NCBI RefSeq assembly: GCF_006491595.2
Contig: NZ_VEVQ02000003.1
Span: 186,001-250,000, forward strand
Origin: Flavobacterium jejuense
GTDB taxonomy: Bacteria > Bacteroidota > Bacteroidia > Flavobacteriales > Flavobacteriaceae
Length of the DNA: 64,000 nt
Direction: 5' to 3'
Position 1 is the first letter of the stretch; the number at the start of each line of letters is the position of its first letter. Both the position numbers and the translations under genes were made by a program. A model generated the notes under the pieces. It saw only the letters and a program-made list of their open reading frames with translations. It was not told where the DNA came from and searched no databases. This document shows, one piece after another, positions 53,828-63,200 of the stretch.

Positions 53828-54829
53828 ATGAATAGAAGAGACCTTATAAAACAAGGAAGTTTGGCTGCTTTAGGGGTTGCTTTACCTATGCCGCTAATTA
53901 ATTTTACAGAATACATAAATATGGGAGAAAATAAAAGTTTTGAAGTTATCATAGTTGGTGGCAGTTACGCAGGTCTTTCTGCAGCAATGGCATTAGGACG
54001 TTCCTTACGTAGCGTTCTAATTATTGATAGTGGCAAGCCTTGTAACCAACAAACACCTCATTCTCATAATTTTATTACACAAGATGGGGTAAAGCCTTCT
54101 GAAATTGCTAAAAAAGCCAAAGAACAGGTTTTGGAGTATAATACCGTTAAATTTCTTAATGATCTCGCCATAAGCGGAAAGAAAACCGAAAACGGATTTA
54201 TAATTACTACAGAATCTGGAGGAGAATTTAAAGCGAAGAAATTAATTTTTGCTACAGGAATTAAAGATACAATGCCAAATATAAAAGGTTTTGCAGCATG
54301 TTGGGGTATTTCAATAGTACATTGCCCATACTGTCACGGTTATGAATTACGAAATAAAAAAACTGGAATTGTGGCAAATGGAGACCGTGCTTTTCATTTG
54401 GCTTCATTAGTTAATAACTTAACCAATAATATTACCATCTTGACCACTGGTAAAGCAGATTTTAACAAAGAACAATTAACAAAGTTTGACAACCACAACA
54501 TAAAAATTATTGAAACTGAAATTTCGGAAATTGAACACGAAAACGGACAGGTAAAAAATGTACTTTTTAATAACAGTAATAAAATAAACTTTGAGGGCAT
54601 CTACGCAGCATTGCCTTTCACTCAACATTCCCACATTCCTGTTTCGTTAGGTTGTGAATTGAATGAACACGGTTTCATTAAAACGAACGGTTATCAAAAA
54701 ACAACTATTGAAGGTGTTTATGTTTGTGGTGACAACAGTTCTATGATGCGTTCTGTAGCTACTGCTGTTTATACTGGAAATTTAACAGGGGCAATGATAA
54801 ACAAAGAACTAACAGACGAACAATTTTAA
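53828..54829 (+). CDS. Tat-signal NAD(P)/FAD-dependent oxidoreductase (thioredoxin reductase-like)
   Basis: A 333-residue flavoprotein. FAD-binding VIIVGGSYAGLSAAMALGRS, a CPYCHGYE dithiol-like motif, the NAD(P)-site region KTGIVANGDRAFHLASLV, and the C-terminal GVYVCGDNSS. The start MNRRDLIKQGSLAALGVALP (53828) looks like a twin-arginine (Tat) signal, so it may be exported folded. Upstream in-frame codons begin at or before the transcript start and are rejected. Divergent from the Fur-family gene and probably regulated by it. Substrate unknown; thiol or metal detoxification is plausible. Confidence 0.82.
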   Translation: MNRRDLIKQGSLAALGVALPMPLINFTEYINMGENKSFEVIIVGGSYAGLSAAMALGRSLRSVLIIDSGKPCNQQTPHSHNFITQDGVKPSEIAKKAKEQVLEYNTVKFLNDLAISGKKTENGFIITTESGGEFKAKKLIFATGIKDTMPNIKGFAACWGISIVHCPYCHGYELRNKKTGIVANGDRAFHLASLVNNLTNNITILTTGKADFNKEQLTKFDNHNIKIIETEISEIEHENGQVKNVLFNNSNKINFEGIYAALPFTQHSHIPVSLGCELNEHGFIKTNGYQKTTIEGVYVCGDNSSMMRSVATAVYTGNLTGAMINKELTDEQF

Positions 54830-54867
54830 ACTTAATATAAATTCAGAAAGATTATTTAATAAACAGA

Positions 54868-56406
54868 ATGATAACAAATAAAGAAAAACAAGAAACGTAT
54901 GTTCCTGTAGAACATAATTCACGTCAACTACGTGCAATTTTAGTAACCGTATGTATCGCCCTTATGGCAGTTATAGCATCTGTTTCTGGATTAAATGTAG
55001 CTCAACCCAATCTAGCAATAGAATTTAAAGCTTCTCAGAACACAGTACTTTGGATGATTAATATTTATACCATTAGTTTAGCGGCACTATTATTACCTCT
55101 TGGTGCTCTTGGTGACCGTTTAGGTCGCAGACCTATTTTACTAGCAGGTTTAATTATTTTTGGTATAGCAAATCTAGCTGCTGGTATTTCCACTTCATCA
55201 GCAATGATAATTGTTGCAAGGTTACTAAGTGGTATAGGAGCAGCAATGATCATGCCTATTACACTTGCAGTTATTACTTCAACTTTCCCATCTGAAGAAC
55301 GCTCAAAAGCCATTGGAATTTGGACTGCGGTTGCAGGTGGTGGTGGTATTATTGGCATGTATCTTTCTGCGGTTTTGGTTGATTATGCAAATTGGCGTTG
55401 GCTTTTCGTGCTTCCTATCGTATTGGTTATTGTTTCATTTATTATGGCACTTCGCTTTATACCTAACTCTTTCGAAAAAACAATCCACAGATTTGATTTT
55501 GGGGGTTCAATTTTATCAGTAATAGGAATAATAGGAATTGTTTATGCGCTTCATGAAGCGCCTAGTTTGGGATGGACAGAGCCTTTTGTATTGGTAAACC
55601 TAGTAGTTGGGCTTCTCTCCATATTTGGTTTTATGTTATGGGAATTGCGTCAAAAAGCTCCTTTACTTGATTTGAAATTTTTTAGCAAAAGAGGTCTTTC
55701 AAGTGGTTCTGTATCACTATTAGTTGTTTTTGGCGTGCAAGCGGGTATTTTTGTGGTACTCTTCCCTTATTTTCAGGCGGTACTTGGTTGGTCTGGGCTT
55801 CGTGCTACTTTCGGGATGATGCCCATGGCGATATTAATGATGCTTGCATCAGGACTAGCCCCAAAACTAAGTTCTCATATTGGAAATCGTTTTACAATGG
55901 CTGTTGGAATTATATTATTTGGAGTCGGATTAACTCTTTTAGCTACATTGGTTTCTGTTGATGGCGGTTATCTTTCGGTGCTTCCTGGAATGCTAGCTAT
56001 GGGTTTAGGGATGGGTATCTCTATGACTCCTTCTACCGAAGCAATTACTTCTGCATTACCAGCAGAAAACCAAGGTGTTGCCTCGGCACTCAACGACCTT
56101 ACTCGCGAATTAGGTACAGCACTTGGTGTCGCCTTACTGGGCGCTTTTGTTACTGCTGGCTACAGCAATGCTATTGACAATCGACTTCATGAGTTTCCAT
56201 CTAAAATTACTTCAATTGCTCGTGAAGGTATTGTAACCGCTTTGGAAATTGCTCCCAATCTAGGTTCTCAATCAAATATGCTAATTATAGCCGCTAAAGA
56301 GTCATTTATTATTGGTTGGCAACAGGCTATGTGGATAGGTACAGTTGTGATGGCTGTTTTGCTTATTTATATATTAGTTATGGGACCAAAAACAGATAAA
56401 AAGTAA
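54868..56406 (+). CDS. MFS drug exporter, DHA2 (EmrB/QacA) family
   Basis: A 512-residue proton antiporter of the inner membrane with about 14 helices. Motif A LGALGDRLGRRPILL, SGIGAAMIMPITLAVITSTF and RSKAIGIWTAVAGGGGIIGM are standard for DHA2. Residues 1-20 are a short charged N-terminus. Length is normal. It follows the oxidoreductase gene by 38 bases and precedes an APC permease by 10, so all may be one transcript. Likely exports toxic organic cations or drugs. Confidence 0.93.
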   Translation: MITNKEKQETYVPVEHNSRQLRAILVTVCIALMAVIASVSGLNVAQPNLAIEFKASQNTVLWMINIYTISLAALLLPLGALGDRLGRRPILLAGLIIFGIANLAAGISTSSAMIIVARLLSGIGAAMIMPITLAVITSTFPSEERSKAIGIWTAVAGGGGIIGMYLSAVLVDYANWRWLFVLPIVLVIVSFIMALRFIPNSFEKTIHRFDFGGSILSVIGIIGIVYALHEAPSLGWTEPFVLVNLVVGLLSIFGFMLWELRQKAPLLDLKFFSKRGLSSGSVSLLVVFGVQAGIFVVLFPYFQAVLGWSGLRATFGMMPMAILMMLASGLAPKLSSHIGNRFTMAVGIILFGVGLTLLATLVSVDGGYLSVLPGMLAMGLGMGISMTPSTEAITSALPAENQGVASALNDLTRELGTALGVALLGAFVTAGYSNAIDNRLHEFPSKITSIAREGIVTALEIAPNLGSQSNMLIIAAKESFIIGWQQAMWIGTVVMAVLLIYILVMGPKTDKK

Positions 56407-56416
56407 AATAATTAAA

Positions 56417-57712
56417 TTGAAAACGACAAGCTCTTTTACTAATAAAATAAGCGCCTTAACAGGAATTGCTATTGTGGTTGCCAATATGATTGGTACGGGA
56501 GCATTTACAAGTTTAGGATTTCAATTAAATGATTTAAAAAATCCAGTAGCAATACTTACGTTGTGGATATTAGGAGGAGTATTAGCCTTGTCAGGGGCTT
56601 TTAGTTATGCAGAAGTAGGTACAGCTATTAAAAAATCGGGTGGAGAATATATTTTTCTTTCGCACATTTATCATCCTCTGGTTGGATATTTATCAGGCTG
56701 GATTTCATTAACGGTTGGTTTTGCTGCACCAGTTGCATTATCCGCCATTGCTGTAGTAACATATTTTCCATTTGCAAACCTTCCATTAAAATGGACAAGT
56801 ATTGCTTTGGTAGGGCTTATTACACTCATTCATACTTTTAGCTTAAAAACAAGTTCAAAATTCCAGAATATTAGTACACTTCTAAAAATTATTTTAATAG
56901 CAACATTAATAATCATAGGGTTGATTCTACCAAAAACATCAGGAACTAGTTTTACAGAAGCTAATTATTTTACCGAAATAACTTCTGGTGCATTTGCCAT
57001 TGCACTTATCTACGTTAGTTATTCTTATTCTGGATGGAATGCAGCAACCTATATTACTGAAGAATTTAAAAGTCCCAAGAAATCATTGCCTGTAGCATTA
57101 ATAGGGGGCACTTTTATTGTAATGGTTCTTTATACATTTTTACAATACATTTTCTTAAAAATGGTTTCAATCAGTAAGTTAACAGGACAATTAAATGTTG
57201 GCACAATTGTCGCGCAAAAGATGTTTGGTGACAGTGTCGGGAATCTATTCAGTTTGGCAATATCACTACTGTTAATTTCAGGAATAAGTGCAATGGTTTG
57301 GGTAGGACCAAGAGTAACATCGAGTATGGCAAAAGATTATCCGCTATGGCGTTTATTTCAAAACAACAAAAATGAGATTCCGAAAAAAGCATTATGGTTA
57401 CAATTTAGTATTACTACTATTTTCTTACTAACAGGTACTTTTGAGCAAATATTAATTTATTGTGGTGTTCTTTTAACACTTTCATCTGCACTTACCGTTT
57501 TAGGTGTATTTGTATTAAGGAAAAACAAAACGCATAATAGCTCATCAGGATTTAAAAGTCCGTTATTTCCCTTTTTTCAAATTTTATTTCTGTTGTTCTC
57601 TATTGGAATGATTTTTTTCGCATTAAAGCAATACACTTTTGAAACAATAATGGGAGTAAGTAACCTGTTTATTGGGTATGGAACTTGGCTTATCAACAAA
57701 AAATTAATTTAA
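56417..57712 (+). CDS. APC-family amino acid permease
   Basis: A 431-residue inner membrane transporter with about 12 helices: IAIVVANMIGTGAFTSLGFQ in helix 1, GGVLALSGAFSYAEVGTAIK, KSGGEYIFLSHIYHPLVGYL, and SYSGWNAATYITEEFKSP. The start is a TTG at 56417 (KTTSSFTNKISALTG); the next ATG is inside helix 1 and would break the fold. Ten bases after the MFS gene. Substrate unknown. Confidence 0.88.
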   Translation: MKTTSSFTNKISALTGIAIVVANMIGTGAFTSLGFQLNDLKNPVAILTLWILGGVLALSGAFSYAEVGTAIKKSGGEYIFLSHIYHPLVGYLSGWISLTVGFAAPVALSAIAVVTYFPFANLPLKWTSIALVGLITLIHTFSLKTSSKFQNISTLLKIILIATLIIIGLILPKTSGTSFTEANYFTEITSGAFAIALIYVSYSYSGWNAATYITEEFKSPKKSLPVALIGGTFIVMVLYTFLQYIFLKMVSISKLTGQLNVGTIVAQKMFGDSVGNLFSLAISLLLISGISAMVWVGPRVTSSMAKDYPLWRLFQNNKNEIPKKALWLQFSITTIFLLTGTFEQILIYCGVLLTLSSALTVLGVFVLRKNKTHNSSSGFKSPLFPFFQILFLLFSIGMIFFALKQYTFETIMGVSNLFIGYGTWLINKKLI

Positions 57713-57725
57713 AAACAATAAGAAA

Positions 57726-58469
57726 ATGACAAAACAAAAATTATTAATTCAATCTTTAAGACTATTATTTGTAGTTGCTTTATTTACGTCGTGTAATAAT
57801 ATTAAAAAGCAACCGGATTCAGATGAAAATAATGAAACGCATAATCAGCACAAAGATGCCAATCACGAAAAACCATCACATGCAACACACGGATTTACAG
57901 ACAAGGTAACTGTAGAAGAACTTACAAAAAGGTTTGAGTCATCCGAGAGAGATTCTGTTGAACAACCACAAAAAATAGTACAATTTCTTGGAGAAATTCA
58001 AAATAAAACGATATTGGATATTGGAGCAGGAACGGGTTACTATGCAGTTAGATTTGCCGATAAAGGAGCAAAAGTTATTGCAGCCGATGTGAGTGATCAA
58101 TTTCAGGATTATTTGAAACAACGCATTGAAAAGAACAATATCAAAAATATTGAACTTAGAAAAACACCTTATGACAGTCCATTACTAAAAGATGGTGAAG
58201 TTGATATTGTCTTCATTGCAAATACCTATCATCATATTGAAAATAGAACGGAGTACTTCGCCAAAGTAAAGAAGGGTCTAATAATGAATGGAGAATTAAT
58301 CGTTTTAGATTACTTTAATGTCGATTTTCCAAAGGGAATAATGGCTCCACCTATGAAAATGAGAGTATCTGTTGATCAAGCAGTTTTTGAATTGAAAAAA
58401 GCAGGTTTTACTACTTTTGAAGTTGAAGTAAATGCTTTGCCTTATCACTATATTATTAAAGCGAAGTAA
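57726..58469 (+). CDS. Class I SAM methyltransferase with lipoprotein signal and His-rich linker
   Basis: A 247-residue protein that combines a lipoprotein signal (LRLLFVVALFTSC, Cys23) with a Rossmann methyltransferase domain (ILDIGAGTGYYAVRFADKGA from 96; IVFIANTYHHIENR; ELIVLDYFNVDFPKG). Between them residues 39-55 carry five histidines (ETHNQHKDANHEKPSHATHG). SAM is not normally available outside the cytoplasm, so either it stays in the cytoplasm or its substrate chemistry is unusual. Starts 14 bases after the permease stop. Confidence 0.78.
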   Translation: MTKQKLLIQSLRLLFVVALFTSCNNIKKQPDSDENNETHNQHKDANHEKPSHATHGFTDKVTVEELTKRFESSERDSVEQPQKIVQFLGEIQNKTILDIGAGTGYYAVRFADKGAKVIAADVSDQFQDYLKQRIEKNNIKNIELRKTPYDSPLLKDGEVDIVFIANTYHHIENRTEYFAKVKKGLIMNGELIVLDYFNVDFPKGIMAPPMKMRVSVDQAVFELKKAGFTTFEVEVNALPYHYIIKAK

Positions 58470-58532
58470 ACAGTTTATAGTACTACTTATAGCTCTAATT
58501 AATAAATATTATATTGCACCTAAACCATTATT

Positions 58533-58787
58533 ATGACAGAAGTTTTTACCACTAACATACAAAACACTACTCAAGCAGACCGTATTTTAAAGATTCTTAA
58601 AAATAGTTTTTCTGAATTGAAAATTAATTTTGATTTTAATGATTTTGATACTACGGAAACACGCTATCCTTGTACCCATAGTATATTACGTGTAGAAGGG
58701 ATTTTAATTGATTTAAATGCTATTACTTCAATTTTAAATAAATTTGGATTTATGTGTGATGTTTTAGAAGATAAAATTTGTAAATAA
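58533..58787 (+). CDS. Small HMA-like domain protein lacking CxxC
   Basis: An 84-residue protein with a beta-alpha-beta outline resembling heavy-metal-associated domains (VFTTNIQNTTQADRILKILK, FDFNDFDTTETRYPC, ILRVEGILIDLNAITSILN, KFGFMCDVLED). The CxxC metal motif is absent; three scattered Cys remain. It sits among methyltransferase genes of the cargo block. Function not known. Confidence 0.6.
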   Translation: MTEVFTTNIQNTTQADRILKILKNSFSELKINFDFNDFDTTETRYPCTHSILRVEGILIDLNAITSILNKFGFMCDVLEDKICK

Positions 58788-58797
58788 ATAAAAAATT

Positions 58798-59400
58798 ATG
58801 ACAGAATTCTGGGAAGAAAATTTTATAGATAAACAAGAAATGTGGGGTTTAAATCCTGCAAAATCTACAGTTTTAGCAAATGATTTTTTTGTAGCAAATG
58901 GCGTGAAAGATGTTCTCATTCCTGGAATTGGTTATGGAAGAAATGCTCAGGTTTTTAGAGAGAATGGCATGACCGTAACAGGAATAGAAATATCAAAAAC
59001 AGCAATTGAGTTAGCAAGAAAACATTACGGAACGGAAATGACCATTTATCATGGCTCTGTAACAGATATGCCATTTAACAATAAGCAGTATGATGGAATA
59101 TTTTGCTATGCTTTAATCCATTTATTGGACAGCAACGAAAGACAAAAACTAATCCAAGATTGTTATAATCAATTAACAGAAAATGGGTTTATGGTTTTTA
59201 CTGCCATAACCAAAGAAGCGACAAATTATGGAAAAGGAGAATTAATCAGTAAAGACCGTTATGAATTTCATAAAGGAGTAAAAATATTCTATTACGACGA
59301 AGAGTCAGTCAAAACGGAATTTGAAGAATTCGGACTATTTGAAATTATTAAAGTAGATGAAAACCAACCCATGTTATTGATTAAATCTAAAAAAGATTGA
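58798..59400 (+). CDS. TPMT/TehB-like SAM methyltransferase
   Basis: A 200-residue cytoplasmic methyltransferase: WEENFIDKQEMWGLNPAKST, VLIPGIGYGRNAQVFRENGM (SAM motif I), VTGIEISKTAIELARKHYG, and DGIFCYALIHLLDSNERQKL. The N-terminal WGL and overall size fit the thiopurine methyltransferase/TehB group, which methylates S, Se or Te compounds or metalloids. Ten bases after the HMA-like gene, so probably co-transcribed. Confidence 0.82.
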   Translation: MTEFWEENFIDKQEMWGLNPAKSTVLANDFFVANGVKDVLIPGIGYGRNAQVFRENGMTVTGIEISKTAIELARKHYGTEMTIYHGSVTDMPFNNKQYDGIFCYALIHLLDSNERQKLIQDCYNQLTENGFMVFTAITKEATNYGKGELISKDRYEFHKGVKIFYYDEESVKTEFEEFGLFEIIKVDENQPMLLIKSKKD

Positions 59401-59503
59401 TAATGTAAATCTGAAAAATATTGAATAAAATTCTCAAAAATATTTAAATACGAGAAGTTAGTGTAATTTTGTGTACGATATTTGTTTTTCATAACTTTGA
59501 ATT

Positions 59504-60412
59504 ATGAATAAAAGACAAACATTAGAAGATTTATATGAATACAGATACAATTGGATTCCTGATAATCTAAAAGATGGCATTGGGCATTTTAATGTTTTTA
59601 AGCTGGATGATTTTATTGGGGAGAATCCAAAACCCTTGTCATTTAACCGAAGGGTCTATTTTAAAATAACCTTACTATTTGGAAAAAGTAGATTGCACTA
59701 TGCCGATAAGGTTATCTATATTGATAAACAGGCACTAGTTTTTTCCAATCCTCAAATCCCTTATAGTTGGGAGTCGATAGGCAATAAACAATCGGGTTTT
59801 TTCTGTGTTTTTACGGAAAGTTTTTTTAAGCAATTTGGAAAACTAATAGATTATCCAATATTCCAACCAAACGGAAATCTAGTATTTGAATTAACGGATA
59901 AACAAGTGGATATTTTTAAACATATTTTTCTAGAAATGTTCAATGAAATCAACTCCGATTATCCTTATAAATATGATGTGCTAAGGAATTTGACATTTGA
60001 AGCTATCCATAAGGCGATGAAAATTCAGCCAATACAATTGCCGGAAACTTCTGTTTCTAATGGTGCCGAAAGAATATCTTCCTTATTTATGGAACTATTG
60101 GAAAGACAATTTCCTATAGAAAACACCAACCAAAGTATAGAGTTGCGTTTTGCTTCCGAATACGCAAATCGATTGAATATTCACGTCAATCATCTAAATA
60201 GGACTCTGAAAGAAAAAATGAAGTTGAGCACAAAAGAAATTATTGCGAATAGAATACTACAAGAAGCTAAACTACTCTTGAGACATACCACTTGGAATAT
60301 TTCCCAAATTGGTTATTGCCTCGGATTCGAAGATGTTTCAAATTTTTCCCTTTTCTTTAAAAAGAATACGCAATTATCTCCTTCACAATTCAGAAACAAA
60401 ATAATTGTTTGA
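59504..60412 (+). CDS. AraC-family transcriptional regulator
   Basis: A 302-residue regulator. An N-terminal cupin-like sensing domain (residues about 30-150; QALVFSNPQIPYSWESIGNK) and a C-terminal double helix-turn-helix (FASEYANRLNIHVNHLNRTL, ISQIGYCLGFEDVSNFSLFF, LSPSQFRNK). Such proteins activate nearby catabolic or stress genes; the SDR gene 90 bases downstream, preceded by an inverted repeat, is the likely target. Confidence 0.9.
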   Translation: MNKRQTLEDLYEYRYNWIPDNLKDGIGHFNVFKLDDFIGENPKPLSFNRRVYFKITLLFGKSRLHYADKVIYIDKQALVFSNPQIPYSWESIGNKQSGFFCVFTESFFKQFGKLIDYPIFQPNGNLVFELTDKQVDIFKHIFLEMFNEINSDYPYKYDVLRNLTFEAIHKAMKIQPIQLPETSVSNGAERISSLFMELLERQFPIENTNQSIELRFASEYANRLNIHVNHLNRTLKEKMKLSTKEIIANRILQEAKLLLRHTTWNISQIGYCLGFEDVSNFSLFFKKNTQLSPSQFRNKIIV

Positions 60413-60453
60413 TTTTAATAAAAACCTGTTTGAAGTTTATAATAAAATCTTGC

Positions 60454-60483
60454 TATTGAATATCACCTTTGTACTATTCAATA
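60454..60483 (+). promoter_or_regulatory. Inverted repeat flanking the SDR promoter
   Basis: Perfect repeat TATTGAAT (60454-60461) and ATTCAATA (60476-60483), 14 bases apart, with a TnnTTTG-like box CACCTTTG (60464-60471) between. Possible operator for the AraC-family regulator encoded upstream. Confidence 0.45.
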
Positions 60484-60501
60484 ATTAAAAGAAATTAAAG
60501 T

Positions 60502-61233
60502 ATGAAAAATAGTAAAACAGCACTTATAACAGGGGCAAACAAAGGAATTGGGTTTGAAACTGCCAAACAATTAGCTACACTTGGGTACAATGTATATTTA
60601 GGAAGCCGAAACAAAGCAAATGGAATAAAGGCTGTTGAAGAACTAAATAAGCTAGGGATTACAAATGTTGATAAGTTAGAAATTGATGTTGCCAACAAAA
60701 AATCCATTCTAAATGCGAAAGAAGAGTTAAAAACAAAAATTTCTCATCTTGATGTTTTGATCAATAATGCTGGTATTTCTGGTATCGTTTCTAATCCACC
60801 TTCCATCGATTCCATTGATAATGTGCGAAATGTTCTTGAAACCAATTTTTTTGGAGCCATTCAAGTAACACAACATTTTCTTGACTTTTTAAATAAATCA
60901 AACGCACCAAGAATTGTAAACGTTTCAAGTGAATTAGGCTCATTAGCATTACAAAGTGACCCAGAATGGGAGTTTTACCCTTATAAAGTATTTGCATACA
61001 ATACTTCAAAAACAGCCTTAAATTCATTTACTGTAATGTTGGCTCACGAATTTAAAGACACTGCTCTCAAGATAAATAGTGTAGCTCCAGGATATACAGC
61101 AACTGATTTAACTGATTTTGGTGGAGAAAGAACTCCTGATATGGGAGCCAAAGTAATTGTTAAATATGCTACACTTGATACCAACGGTCCAACTGGAAAG
61201 TTTTTTAACGAAGATGGAGAAGTTACTTGGTAA
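60502..61233 (+). CDS. Short-chain dehydrogenase/reductase (SDR)
   Basis: A 243-residue NAD(P)-dependent oxidoreductase of the classical SDR family: cofactor motif ITGANKGIGFE, VLINNAG in LINNAGISG, catalytic Ser in VNVSSELGSLA, and YNTSK with the catalytic Tyr/Lys; PGYTATDL follows. The charge after the nucleotide loop (GSRNKAN) suggests NADP. The substrate is likely an aldehyde or ketone. Downstream of the AraC regulator. Confidence 0.9.
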   Translation: MKNSKTALITGANKGIGFETAKQLATLGYNVYLGSRNKANGIKAVEELNKLGITNVDKLEIDVANKKSILNAKEELKTKISHLDVLINNAGISGIVSNPPSIDSIDNVRNVLETNFFGAIQVTQHFLDFLNKSNAPRIVNVSSELGSLALQSDPEWEFYPYKVFAYNTSKTALNSFTVMLAHEFKDTALKINSVAPGYTATDLTDFGGERTPDMGAKVIVKYATLDTNGPTGKFFNEDGEVTW

Positions 61234-61420
61234 TCGATAAGTAAGAAACTATCACAAACGAAGAACTGAGTTAAAAAAACTAGCTAATTAATTGATGTAA
61301 AAAGGGCTTGTGTTTTTATGAAAAACCTACAAGTTCATTAATAGACGGAAACTTCTTGTATATTTATACGCTACATTTCATGCTCAAATTGTTAGCAGTA
61401 ATGTAAAATAGCTACAAAAT

Positions 61421-61993
61421 ATGAAAGAATTTGAACACTATATAAAATCGTACTTTGGAATTGTTCAAGAGGAGGACTTAAAAAACATAGTTTCATTCTT
61501 TAAATTGAAGACTATTCAAAAAGGGAATTTTTTGCTTAAACCTAATAGCGTTTGCGAGAAACTTTGTTTTGTTGAATCAGGAATTTTAAGAACTTACAGA
61601 ACAACAGACACCAAAGAAATTACATTATGGATTTCTAAAAAAGGTCACTTTTCAGCAGATATTTCAAGTTTTATTTTTGAAATAGTTTCACAATGGGAGA
61701 TCCAAGCCTTGGTTGACACCGAAGTTTACATAATTACGAAAGAAGATTATAATAAAATAGGAGCATTAGTACAAAAATGGCCTGAGTTTGAAAAAACATT
61801 TACTATAAGTTGTTTTTCAGTTTTGGAAGAAAGAGTTTTTAGTCATTTATCAATGACAGCAGAAGAAAGGTATGAATCATATTTTCAACAAAATAAAGAG
61901 CTTTTTAATCAAGTTCCATTACAATATATAGCTTCATTTCTTGGAATGACCCCAGAAACGTTTAGTAGAATTAGAAAAAAGCAACTTTTGTAA
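61421..61993 (+). CDS. Crp/Fnr-family regulator
   Basis: A 190-residue regulator with a cyclic-nucleotide-binding-like barrel (FLLKPNSVCEKLCFVESGIL, RTYRTTDTKEITLWISKKGH) and a C-terminal helix-turn-helix ending VPLQYIASFLGMTPETFSRI RKKQLL. It lacks the Fnr cysteine cluster and the exact cAMP-binding residues, like most Bacteroidota members of this group. Gene in a 1.6-kb stretch with a second, related regulator (62553) and small enzymes. Confidence 0.88.
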   Translation: MKEFEHYIKSYFGIVQEEDLKNIVSFFKLKTIQKGNFLLKPNSVCEKLCFVESGILRTYRTTDTKEITLWISKKGHFSADISSFIFEIVSQWEIQALVDTEVYIITKEDYNKIGALVQKWPEFEKTFTISCFSVLEERVFSHLSMTAEERYESYFQQNKELFNQVPLQYIASFLGMTPETFSRIRKKQLL

Positions 61994-62066
61994 ATTCTTG
62001 ATTTTTGTCAAGTAGAAAGTATTCTTTTTGCCTGACCTTTGTCGCTAAATATAAATGTTTAGCAAA

Positions 62067-62504
62067 ATGTCAAAATTAATAAGAACGGAAATTCTAATTA
62101 ACGTATCCCCAAAAAAGGTTTGGACAATTCTTCAAAAATTTGAAGACTACCCAAATTGGAATCCTTTTATAAATTTAATAAAAGGAGATTTTAAAGTTGG
62201 AAATCAAATAAAGGTAACTATAACACCACCTGGTTCTAAACCGATGACTTTTAAACCGAAAGTATTAACCTATAAGTTCAATAAAGAATTAAGTTGGCTT
62301 GGTAGTTTATTGTTTACAGGTATTTTTGATGGGGCACACAAATTTGAACTTATTGACAATGGAAATGGAACAACAACTTTTATTCAAAGTGAAAATTTTA
62401 AAGGAATACTCGTGCCTCTTTTCAAAAATAGTTTAGAAAAAAATACAAAAAATGGTTTTGAACTTATGAACTTGAAATTGAAAGAATTGGCTGAATCTAA
62501 ATAA
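62067..62504 (+). CDS. SRPBCC (polyketide cyclase/START-like) domain protein
   Basis: A 145-residue helix-grip protein: EILINVSPKKVWTILQKFED, YPNWNPFINLIKGDFKVGNQ, KVTITPPGSKPMTFKPKVL, LSWLGSLLFTGIFDGAHKFE, and a C-terminal helix NGFELMNLKLKELAE. Binds a hydrophobic ligand in related proteins. A GACCTTTG box at 62034-62041 favours ATG 62067 (MSKLIRTEI) over the ATG four codons upstream. It lies between two Crp/Fnr genes. Confidence 0.83.
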   Translation: MSKLIRTEILINVSPKKVWTILQKFEDYPNWNPFINLIKGDFKVGNQIKVTITPPGSKPMTFKPKVLTYKFNKELSWLGSLLFTGIFDGAHKFELIDNGNGTTTFIQSENFKGILVPLFKNSLEKNTKNGFELMNLKLKELAESK

Positions 62505-62552
62505 TAACTACCGCTATAAACTCTTGTAACTCACTTTTACTAACTTGCGACC

Positions 62553-63122
62553 ATGAAAGAATTGACAGAATACATCTTACAGTTTGGAAATTTAAACAAA
62601 CAGCAAATTGACTTGATAGAAAGAAAAACAACTGTATTAGAGTTGAAAAAGGGTGAGTACTTTTCTGAAGCTGGAAAAATACCACAGCAAGTAGGTATTA
62701 TTGTAGAAGGAATTCTTCGTGTTTGTTATTACAATAATAAAGGTGAAGAAATCACACGTTATTTTATAGATGAAAACCACTTGGTTGTCGATATAAAAAA
62801 CTTTGAGGCAAATACAGAATCTGCCGAATATGTACAAGCAATTACGGATTGTAAATTATTCGTGTTTTCTAAACAAGCTTGGGAAGAACTTTTAAACACC
62901 ATAGTTGGTTGGGATGCCATTGTAAACAAAATAATTAAAAAAGCATTAATCATAAAATTAGAACGAAGAAGTCCTTTAATAGAGCAAGATGCAACTGCAC
63001 GTTATTTGGCTTTTTTGAAAAAATATCCAAAGCTTACGAACCGTATTCCGTTGTCCTATTTGGCTTCATATTTAGGTATTACCCAATCTACATTAAGTAG
63101 AGTAAGAAAAAATCTTAATTAA
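62553..63122 (+). CDS. Crp/Fnr-family regulator (second copy)
   Basis: A 189-residue paralogue of the protein at 61421: cNMP-like barrel (LKKGEYFSEAGKIPQQVGII, VEGILRVCYYNNKGEEITRY) and C-terminal helix-turn-helix IPLSYLASYLGITQSTLSRV. Adjacent to an SRPBCC gene upstream and a YgiN-like monooxygenase gene downstream. The likely pairing is regulator plus small detoxification enzyme. Confidence 0.88.
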   Translation: MKELTEYILQFGNLNKQQIDLIERKTTVLELKKGEYFSEAGKIPQQVGIIVEGILRVCYYNNKGEEITRYFIDENHLVVDIKNFEANTESAEYVQAITDCKLFVFSKQAWEELLNTIVGWDAIVNKIIKKALIIKLERRSPLIEQDATARYLAFLKKYPKLTNRIPLSYLASYLGITQSTLSRVRKNLN

Positions 63123-63200
63123 GGCGTTTTTTGATATAAGGCAAAAGATTTTGTTTTTGAGAGCTGCACTTTTGTATCATCAATTTAAAATAATAATAAG

